From Candidatus Tayloriibacteriota bacterium (GTDB taxonomy: Bacteria > Patescibacteriota > Minisyncoccia > Phycocordibacterales > PALSA-1337), in contig JAHFMB010000017.1 of NCBI GenBank assembly GCA_023269245.1, positions 1 to 12,974 of the forward strand: a stretch of DNA of 12,974 nt, read 5' to 3'. Below are positions 1 through 5,128 of the stretch, piece by piece; the stretch's first letter is position 1; every line of letters begins with the position of its first letter. A program made the translations under genes and the position numbers. The notes under the pieces were generated by a model. It searched no databases, was not told the origin of the DNA, and worked only from the letters and a program-made list of their open reading frames with translations.

Positions 1-1042
1 CCTGAGGACGATTATTCTTTTCCGAAAAAGATGCACTCCACGTATGCGGCAATGCTAACGTATCATACACAGCTGCTAGAGTAGATGATCCGCGCGGATT
101 AAAGAAATCCTCAAGCCCAAGATATGTCTGAAACGCCAAATCCTTGATGGCTGTTTTATATGCTGCAGAATTGGTAAATTGGGTTTCATAAATATAGCCG
201 TATTCAATAAGCAGGCTCGCTGCATCGGCCGTATCGTTGGCTCCGATAGCGATCAATTCCCTCTCATCAATAATACCTTCGGACTCTCCGGGAAAATCGC
301 TGACCGGGTTATATCTACTCAATCGAGTAAAAACAGCCCGTGCAACCGCGCGCGTAGTCGTGCTATTCGCGTACTGTTTTTCCGGACTATAGATGGCAAA
401 ACCGCTATACTTACCTGGCGTGAGATAGGGATGTCCAGGGTAGTCGTTGAAATGGACATGGATGGCAATATCGATGGAATGTTCATTCGACCATTTGGTG
501 AGGCCATAGAGCCGGTACGCAACATCATTCGGAGCACTGTTGTGATACACCTTGGGCGGCGGCAACGGCGCCGAGTTGGCGACCTTGCGCAACGATTCTT
601 GGCGGTGATCTTTTTGCCATGAAATGATGTCATTCCACTGCGTCTTAAAGTAATCGGCAAATGTAGGATTCCACTGCTGCTGATCGCGAGCGATGACAAC
701 TTCATATTTGGTATTTGCACTCAAAAATGTCCCTAGTTCTTCCGCCAAATCAACAGTCATCTCCCGCTCCTTGAGTGAACCATACTCGGCTCCACCATAC
801 TCAGGTTCATGTCCTGGCACCAGGAGAATACGAATTTTTGCCTTGCCTTTTTCCGCATCAATAGCGTATTTTTGTTGTAATCCGACGATAGTTCGTGGGT
901 TGTGTGTGACAACCGCCGCAACCTGATCACTAATGCTGTTCAGCCATACAACAATACGGTCTGCACGATCAGGAAATCGGGTGGCCAGCCACGGAACCAT
1001 GAAAATAGTAACAGCTAGAGAAAGTGCAACGTAGTAACGCAT
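1..1042 (-). CDS. N-acetylmuramoyl-L-alanine amidase (Amidase_3 type), partial at the left edge
   Basis: Zinc-dependent amidase that would cut the MurNAc-L-Ala bond of peptidoglycan outside the membrane. The frame is open from the ATG at 1042 to the window edge (347 codons, C-terminus missing). Residues 4-20 form one hydrophobic N-terminal segment (signal or anchor). The fold motifs follow in order: ILLVPGHEPEYGG with H78 as first zinc ligand, KEREMTVDLAEEL with E92 as second, IAIHVHFND with H195 as probable third ligand, and LLIEYGYIYE with E280 as probable catalytic Glu. Amidase_3 enzymes usually read GHGG where this one reads GHEP, and the insert between the second and third ligands is long. 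The gene is divergent from fpg, and the inverted repeat at 1061-1181 lies just upstream. An extended -10 box 6 nt before the ATG suggests a leaderless mRNA. The family is fairly sure; the substrate is inferred. Confidence 0.85.
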   Translation of the reverse strand, partial: MRYYVALSLAVTIFMVPWLATRFPDRADRIVVWLNSISDQVAAVVTHNPRTIVGLQQKYAIDAEKGKAKIRILLVPGHEPEYGGAEYGSLKEREMTVDLAEELGTFLSANTKYEVVIARDQQQWNPTFADYFKTQWNDIISWQKDHRQESLRKVANSAPLPPPKVYHNSAPNDVAYRLYGLTKWSNEHSIDIAIHVHFNDYPGHPYLTPGKYSGFAIYSPEKQYANSTTTRAVARAVFTRLSRYNPVSDFPGESEGIIDERELIAIGANDTADAASLLIEYGYIYETQFTNSAAYKTAIKDLAFQTYLGLEDFFNPRGSSTLAAVYDTLALPHTWSASFSEKNNRPQ

Positions 1043-1048
1043 AGCAAT

Positions 1049-1057
1049 AGTATAGCA
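1049..1057 (-). promoter_or_regulatory. Extended -10 promoter element of the amidase gene
   Basis: On the minus strand TGC-TATACT ends 6 nt before the ATG at 1042, so the expected transcription start falls on or next to the start codon. No good -35 box is seen; the -35 position would lie inside the inverted repeat arm. Confidence 0.45.
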
Positions 1058-1060
1058 GAG

Positions 1061-1181
1061 AGTTGGGCGGTGGCAGGTGTGTGCACTGTTCTGTTATGGA
1101 AGTAGTAGTTACCACATAACCCGCATACCACATCGTTTACTGTAATAACAGAACAGTGCACACACCTGCCACCGCCCAACT
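1061..1181. repeat. 121-bp element with perfect 37-bp inverted repeats
   Basis: The left arm (1061-1097, starting AGTTGGGCGGTGG) and the right arm (1145-1181, ending CCACCGCCCAACT) are exact reverse complements over 37 bp, checked base by base. They enclose a 47-bp spacer (1098-1144). A further short match (AGTA at 1101-1104 with TACT at 1138-1141) extends the stem. The element fills most of the gap between the divergent amidase and fpg genes and ends 34 bp before the fpg start. No target-site duplication is evident at its edges. It could be a MITE-like element, a transcribed hairpin or a cruciform regulatory site. Confidence 0.9.
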
Positions 1182-1215
1182 TGCAAAAGGTCTCTATTTC
1201 GTCTCTACTTATGAC

Positions 1216-2148
1216 ATGCCTGAACTTCCCGAGGTACAAACAACCGTAAACGGTCTCAAAGAACGTGTAGTTGGCCTACATATTATCGATGCGTGGTCTG
1301 ATTATGATAGTGCCTACTTCAAAGGATCAGAGACTATCAAAGACCCACTCTATTTCAAGCGTGTTAAAAAAGAAATTATTGGCTCTGCAATCATTGGTGT
1401 GACCAGACGCGCAAAAAATATTCTCATGCATCTGAAAACGTCTGGTGGGAGTGAAAAAATTCTTCTTGTGCACATGAAAATGACCGGGCATCTTCTCTAT
1501 GGACGATACGTATTCGACTCGCAGGCTACAAAAGATCCATGGATTCCGCTCGAGCCTGATTCGCTCAAAGATCCGTACAACCGCCACGTCCATTTCCTTA
1601 TTTCATTTTCGAATAAAAAACATCTAGCGCTGTCTGATGTCCGTAAATTCGCCAAAGTCACCCTCATCAACGCCGCTTCCCTGCACCATTCTGATCACTT
1701 GAAGCATATTGGACCCGAACCGTTGGAACAATCCTTTACATTCAATGAATTCAAAAAGCGGGTCGGCCTGCGTCCGCGCGGGAAAATTAAACAAATTCTC
1801 ATGGACCAATCAATCATCGCCGGCATCGGCAATATTTACGCCGACGAATCGCTGTGGCACGCGGGCATCCATCCGCTCCAGCGGGTTGCTACCATTGGTA
1901 CGACGAAATTAATGATTCTTTTCACTGCGATTAAAACAACTCTGGCCCGGGGAATAGATTTTGGCGGCGATTCGACATCTGATTATAGAAACGTTGACGG
2001 CAACAAAGGTGAATTTCATGAGAAGCATCGCGCATATCAGCACACCGGAGAAAAATGCAGTAAAAAAGAATGCAGTGGCACGATTCGCAGGATTATGGTT
2101 GGCGGACGCGGGACACACTATTGTGACAAACATCAAATTTTAAAATAA
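1216..2148 (+). CDS. mutM: Formamidopyrimidine-DNA glycosylase (Fpg/MutM)
   Basis: Base-excision repair enzyme that removes 8-oxoguanine and formamidopyrimidines and then nicks the abasic site. The ATG at 1216 is chosen because it gives MPELPEVQTT, so processing exposes the N-terminal Pro nucleophile followed by the catalytic Glu; in-frame codons further upstream would bury it. The protein has 310 aa against about 270 for typical members; the extra length lies mostly around residues 99-125. Lys67 in RRAKNIL matches the conserved hairpin Lys. DVRKF (141-145) is the void-filling loop, and MDQSIIAGIGNIYADESLW (196-214) is the helix-two-turn-helix. The C-terminal zinc finger is C281-x4-C286-x16-C303-x2-H306, whereas the usual form is C-x2-C-x16-C-x2-C. 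No Shine-Dalgarno sequence or clear promoter is seen between the repeat arm and the start. Confidence 0.95.
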   Translation: MPELPEVQTTVNGLKERVVGLHIIDAWSDYDSAYFKGSETIKDPLYFKRVKKEIIGSAIIGVTRRAKNILMHLKTSGGSEKILLVHMKMTGHLLYGRYVFDSQATKDPWIPLEPDSLKDPYNRHVHFLISFSNKKHLALSDVRKFAKVTLINAASLHHSDHLKHIGPEPLEQSFTFNEFKKRVGLRPRGKIKQILMDQSIIAGIGNIYADESLWHAGIHPLQRVATIGTTKLMILFTAIKTTLARGIDFGGDSTSDYRNVDGNKGEFHEKHRAYQHTGEKCSKKECSGTIRRIMVGGRGTHYCDKHQILK

Positions 2149-2151
2149 AGG

Positions 2152-2191
2152 GGCGGCTCAATCACCAAAATGCCAAAGTGATTCAGCCGCC
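2152..2191. terminator. Stem-loop terminator between convergent fpg and trmH-like genes
   Basis: GGCGGCT (2152-2158) and AATCAC (2160-2165) pair with GTGATT (2178-2183) and AGCCGCC (2185-2191), with one C-C mismatch and a 12-nt loop. Read on the minus strand the stem is followed by a T-rich tract (CCTTTATTTT), a good intrinsic terminator for the methyltransferase gene's neighbour transcripts. On the plus strand the tail (TTGTT) is weaker, so it may work in both directions. A second small hairpin (GTCCA-CGAA-TGGAC, 2203-2216) follows. Confidence 0.65.
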
Positions 2192-2240
2192 TTGTTAGGA
2201 GAGTCCACGAATGGACAAGCTCACTATAGGGAATCAATTA

Positions 2241-2714
2241 TCAGTGGTCAAGTAATCTGAATAACGCGACACCTGCAGCTACTGACACATTCAGCGATTC
2301 TTTTTTGCCCTGCAATGGAATCTCGGCAATAACGTCTGATAGATCAAGAATTTCTTGCGCGACGCCGCCAACTTCATTACCTACTATGACCAATGCTTTT
2401 CCCGCCACCTTCACTTTCTTATAATCCACAGATGTTGGATCTTGTTCTATAGAAATAATTTGAAAACCCTCTTTTTTAAGCTTCGAAATCAGCTCCACCA
2501 TCCCCGCCGAACCAATCTGTTCCCAAGGGACCAGTTCTTCCCCGCCTAGAGAAACTTTTGCAATATCTGCGCGCTTGCGGCCAAATCGGTCGATAGGTGT
2601 TGGGGTTGTGCCTCCGCAGTATATATGCGAAATACCCAGTGTTTCAGCAGTTCGAAAGATAGACCCAACATTGTGGGTACTGCGAATATTGTCGAGGAGT
2701 AGTCGTATGTCCAT
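2241..2714 (-). CDS. SpoU/TrmH-family RNA 2'-O-ribose methyltransferase
   Basis: SPOUT-superfamily enzyme expected to methylate a ribose 2'-OH in tRNA or rRNA using S-adenosylmethionine. The 157-aa protein has all three SpoU motifs: motif 1, NIRSTHNVGSIFRTAE (9-24) with the conserved Asn and Arg; motif 2, IVGNEVGGV (110-118); motif 3, IPLQGKKESLNVSVAAGVAL (132-151). Motifs 2 and 3 build the knotted SAM site. The length fits a minimal catalytic domain with no N-terminal RNA-binding extension, like TrmL-type enzymes, but the sequence alone does not fix the target nucleotide. It converges on fpg and is divergent from the DoxX-like gene. Its -10 box ends 6 nt before the ATG, implying a leaderless transcript. 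Confidence 0.9.
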   Translation of the reverse strand: MDIRLLLDNIRSTHNVGSIFRTAETLGISHIYCGGTTPTPIDRFGRKRADIAKVSLGGEELVPWEQIGSAGMVELISKLKKEGFQIISIEQDPTSVDYKKVKVAGKALVIVGNEVGGVAQEILDLSDVIAEIPLQGKKESLNVSVAAGVALFRLLDH

Positions 2715-2720
2715 ATTTCC

Positions 2721-2749
2721 ACTATAATACTCTTGTTACTCATTAATCA
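2721..2749 (-). promoter_or_regulatory. Promoter of the SpoU methyltransferase gene
   Basis: On the minus strand TTGATT (2744-2749), a 17-bp spacer and TATAGT (2721-2726) form a near-consensus sigma-70-type promoter. The predicted start is at about 2714, the A of the ATG. It overlaps a plus-strand TATAAT for the divergent gene. Confidence 0.55.
2723..2728 (+). promoter_or_regulatory. Possible -10 box of the DoxX-like gene
   Basis: A perfect TATAAT on the plus strand would give a leader of about 20 nt before the ATG at 2756. No convincing -35 box is present at the right spacing. The box shares bases with the divergent -10 box on the other strand, so the two promoters cannot be occupied at once. 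Confidence 0.35.
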
Positions 2750-2755
2750 ACTATT

Positions 2756-3124
2756 ATGCCCTCACTATTTCCGTATCTTTTCACCTTCGACCAGGCCGCT
2801 CCGTTCATTTTGCGCCTTGTTCTTGGTATAACACTTGCCTATTTTGGATACCGAAAAATACAGAAAAAAGGCAAAAGTTCGGGAAGTAACTCGCTCATGT
2901 ATGGCGCAGTTGAAATCATTATCGCCATTTTCCTCATCATCGGACTCTTTACACAACTTGCTGCAATGCTCAATACGGTGATCCTCGTCATCAAGCTCGG
3001 TTACAAGATTCGCGACCGGGCATTTCTCACTGATGGCATCAACTATTACATTTTGTTGTTGGCAATCGCGATTGCGGTGATCTTCCTCGGGCCTGGGTGG
3101 TTCGCGTTCGACCTGCCGTTGTAA
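2756..3124 (+). CDS. DoxX-like small integral membrane protein
   Basis: A 122-aa membrane protein with four predicted hydrophobic segments, roughly residues 14-31, 47-64, 66-82 and 95-118. The first (ILRLVLGITLAYFGYRKI), then a GxVEIxIAIFLIIGLFTQLAA-like second/third pair and a C-terminal FLGPGWFAFDLP are typical of the DoxX/DoxD-like family. Family members are often linked to quinone or thiosulfate metabolism or to redox stress, but no such partner lies nearby, so function is open. The ATG at 2756 is the only sensible start; no Shine-Dalgarno sequence is visible. It is divergent from the methyltransferase gene with 41 bp between starts. Confidence 0.75.
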   Translation: MPSLFPYLFTFDQAAPFILRLVLGITLAYFGYRKIQKKGKSSGSNSLMYGAVEIIIAIFLIIGLFTQLAAMLNTVILVIKLGYKIRDRAFLTDGINYYILLLAIAIAVIFLGPGWFAFDLPL

Positions 3125-3134
3125 GACTCCTTGT

Positions 3135-3164
3135 TTGACTAAAGGGGGAAAATATTAGTATGCT
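3135..3164 (+). promoter_or_regulatory. Possible promoter of tRNA-Lys
   Basis: TTGACT (3135-3140), an 18-bp spacer and TATGCT (3159-3164) resemble a sigma-70-type promoter. Transcription would start near 3171 and pass through the quasi-palindrome before reaching the tRNA at 3263. Confidence 0.4.
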
Positions 3165-3201
3165 GTGCAACACAGGTAGCTAACTGGAGTGTGCCCATAC
3201 A

Positions 3202-3269
3202 TTTGTCTGGGCGCTGCGCTCGGACAAACACGAGTGCATGCACTCGTGTTTGCTCCTCGCTTGCGCCCA
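3202..3269. repeat. Nested inverted repeats ending inside the tRNA-Lys acceptor strand
   Basis: The core (3225-3252) is a perfect 28-bp palindrome centred between 3238 and 3239. The flanks continue the symmetry imperfectly, and the outermost arms are TGGGCGC (3208-3214) and GCGCCCA (3263-3269), the latter being the first seven bases of the tRNA. A second inverted repeat shares the left half: TTTGTC (3202-3207) pairs with GACAAA (3223-3228) around GCGCTGCGC. A terminator is unlikely because no T-run follows. Confidence 0.85.
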
Positions 3270-3335
3270 TAGCTCAGGTGGTAGAGCAACTCCCTTTTAA
3301 GGAGTGGGTCCTTGGTTCGAATCCAAGTGGGCGCA
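3263..3335 (+). tRNA. tRNA-Lys (anticodon UUU)
   Basis: A full cloverleaf can be drawn over 73 nt. The acceptor stem is GCGCCCA with TGGGCGC, the D stem GCTC with GAGC, the anticodon stem ACTCC with GGAGT around loop CTTTTAA (anticodon TTT), and the T arm CTTGG-TTCGAAT-CCAAG. The discriminator is A. CCA is not encoded (ACAA follows), so the CCA-adding enzyme must complete the 3' end. The DUF2238-like gene begins 38 nt downstream. Confidence 0.97.
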
Positions 3336-3347
3336 CAACAATGCTCG

Positions 3348-3356
3348 TGATATACT
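3348..3356 (+). promoter_or_regulatory. Extended -10 promoter element of the DUF2238-like gene
   Basis: TGA-TATACT lies 16 nt before the ATG at 3373, giving a predicted leader of about 10 nt. No -35 box is seen; that position falls in the tRNA 3' end. Read-through from the tRNA is also possible. Confidence 0.4.
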
Positions 3357-3372
3357 GAAGCACATACATATC

Positions 3373-4404
3373 ATGCGTATTTGGAATATCTCTCTTGTTA
3401 TATGGTTTGTCGCTCTCGTGCTCACTATAGCGTCAGGTTTTTTTCTTGGAGTGAGGTTCGACATTAATCCGGTATTCCAATGGGCCATCGCCGTCATTTT
3501 CGGCGGCACGCTTCTCGCGACTGCCCACAAGGGCTTGCCCCAATTCTTTCTCACACTGCTTATCGCCCCAACCACATTTTCGGCACTGACCTGCGGATTT
3601 GCGACCACTCCTGTCGCCACCTCTCCCCTCGGGCTGCCATTCACGCTTGGGCCGGAGATTATTTTCGTTGTGACAGCAATTATCACTATTGGCGCGCTCG
3701 CATGGTATCAATATTCAAAATCGCCAAACCGATTCGCTCACATTTTATTCTGGGTATTTGTCATCAATTGGGTAGTCTTGGCGTTCAATGTCAGCTATTT
3801 CGACGATTGGAAAATGGAAAACTACCTAACGATACCCTTCGTCATCATCATTTATGTCACTCACCGCTGGTTTCGGCTTTCCAATATCTCCTATGGATTG
3901 ATCTTTCTCTACATGATGCTCCATATCTATGGCAGCCACTACACCTATTCAGAGGTGCCTTTTGGCTATTGGCTCGACCACACGTTCGAGCTTGGCCGCA
4001 ACCATTATGACCGCATCGTGCACTTCTCTTTTGGTTTCTTACTTGCGTATCCCATCCGGGAAATGATCATTCGCATCAGCAACGTCAAAGGGTTCTGGGG
4101 TCTCTATTCCCCCATCGAATTCGTCCTGGCCTTTAGTGCCATTTACGAAATCATTGAATGGGCGGTGGCGGTCATTTACGGCGGTGATCTTGGTATCGCG
4201 TATCTTGGCACGCAGGGGGATGTGTTTGACGCCATAAAAGATATGGCACTGGCCGGTCTCGGATCAGTTATCACCATGGCCGTCGTGGCCATCATCCATT
4301 TTTGGTACCAGCCGAAAGATTTTTGGCAGGAGTGTTGGAATAGCCTCAAAGTTAAGAAACACACGCCACTCGGGGAAGAGATGTTGGATAAGATTACGAA
4401 ATAG
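3373..4404 (+). CDS. DUF2238 (YjdF-like) polytopic membrane protein with extra N-terminal membrane segments
   Basis: The product is 343 aa, with the start set at the ATG at 3373 (MRIWNISLVIWF) because in-frame codons upstream lie in the tRNA. About ten hydrophobic segments are visible. The C-terminal half matches the YjdF/DUF2238 family pattern: RNHYDRIVHFSFGFLLAYPIRE (209-230), EIIEWAVAV (259-267), and YLGTQGDVFDAIKDM (277-291), where the His, Glu and Asp residues are the family hallmark. E. coli YjdF is about 209 aa, so roughly the first 130 residues, with four or five membrane segments, are additional. The biochemical role of the family is unknown, and I assign none. The 3' end overlaps the convergent holA-like gene by 11 bp, with no terminator between them. 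Confidence 0.8.
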   Translation: MRIWNISLVIWFVALVLTIASGFFLGVRFDINPVFQWAIAVIFGGTLLATAHKGLPQFFLTLLIAPTTFSALTCGFATTPVATSPLGLPFTLGPEIIFVVTAIITIGALAWYQYSKSPNRFAHILFWVFVINWVVLAFNVSYFDDWKMENYLTIPFVIIIYVTHRWFRLSNISYGLIFLYMMLHIYGSHYTYSEVPFGYWLDHTFELGRNHYDRIVHFSFGFLLAYPIREMIIRISNVKGFWGLYSPIEFVLAFSAIYEIIEWAVAVIYGGDLGIAYLGTQGDVFDAIKDMALAGLGSVITMAVVAIIHFWYQPKDFWQECWNSLKVKKHTPLGEEMLDKITK

Positions 4405-5116
4405 AAAGCAAGGTTTTTTCTATCCCCAACTCCATGCTCACCTTCCCTCGATGACCATCATGGTACAGTGTGACAAATTTTTGTGTAAGTTCTTGTAGCT
4501 CGCTTGCGGAATAATTTCCGACCGTCTTTTTTGCTTTTGAATACACGAACGGACTCAGTCCCGCCTCCGACGCGCTTGATGCATGCGCTGCCAGCACCAT
4601 CGACTTCAACTGCCAAAAAATGGTACCGATAATATTCTCAGGTTCTGTCCCCTTATCTATCGCCTGCCGATACGTCATCCAGGCTTTGAATGGATCGCGC
4701 GACCCAACCGCATCAGCCAATGCAAAAATATTAAATTCTTCTTTAGGTGCTCCTTTGGCCACCTCGTCGGAAACCACAATTTTTTCAGCATGTTTTTCGA
4801 AGGCTTTCGTCAATTCAGTATTCACCTTCCCCTCCAGCACAATGAAAATATTTGGTGACTCCTGCATGACTGAAACACTCTCAACTAGGCCATCTTTTGC
4901 CTCTCCGTTTTCAGTCACTCGATCAAGGAAAATAATGTATTTGTTTGAAAACAGTCCCTGACCACCAAGATGCTCTTCAACGATGGTGGGCGACCATTGT
5001 CCTGCCTCAATACGCACATATGAAGCATCTGTTTTTTTGGCACGTAATGAGGCAATCAGCGCCGAGGCTTTGTGTGAACTGAGTGATGTATTGTTGCCGT
5101 GAAAAACGTATAACAT
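4394..5116 (-). CDS. DNA polymerase III delta subunit-like protein (HolA-like), short
   Basis: A 240-aa protein that resembles the clamp-loader delta subunit, which opens the beta sliding clamp. The N-terminus MLYVFHGNNTSLSSHKASAL fits the family pattern of a strand followed by GxNxxxxxxKxxxL. The middle (IIFLDRVTENG, ESPNIFIVLEGK) fits the inactive AAA-type core, and the C-terminal helices (DPFKAWMTYRQAIDKGTEPE, IIGTIFWQLKSMVLA) fit the delta C-terminal domain. Typical HolA is about 330-340 aa, so this is a shortened version. No single residue is diagnostic and the call rests on overall pattern. It is the last gene of a tsaE-polA-holA-like cluster, 12 bp after polA, which suits a replication role. 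It overlaps the convergent DUF2238-like gene by 11 bp. Confidence 0.7.
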   Translation of the reverse strand: MLYVFHGNNTSLSSHKASALIASLRAKKTDASYVRIEAGQWSPTIVEEHLGGQGLFSNKYIIFLDRVTENGEAKDGLVESVSVMQESPNIFIVLEGKVNTELTKAFEKHAEKIVVSDEVAKGAPKEEFNIFALADAVGSRDPFKAWMTYRQAIDKGTEPENIIGTIFWQLKSMVLAAHASSASEAGLSPFVYSKAKKTVGNYSASELQELTQKFVTLYHDGHRGKVSMELGIEKTLLSIS

Positions 5117-5128
5117 GTAAGTCTTTAA

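Noticed and set aside
179..622. Plus-strand open frame of 147 codons
   Set aside because: It lies antisense to the amidase gene, whose motifs are clear; it has no recognisable product.
2219..2231. GCTCACTATAGGG, resembling the downstream part of a T7 RNA polymerase promoter
   Set aside because: Only the initiation half matches. The upstream recognition bases (TAATACGA) are replaced, no phage gene is near, and it points into the 3' end of the methyltransferase gene.
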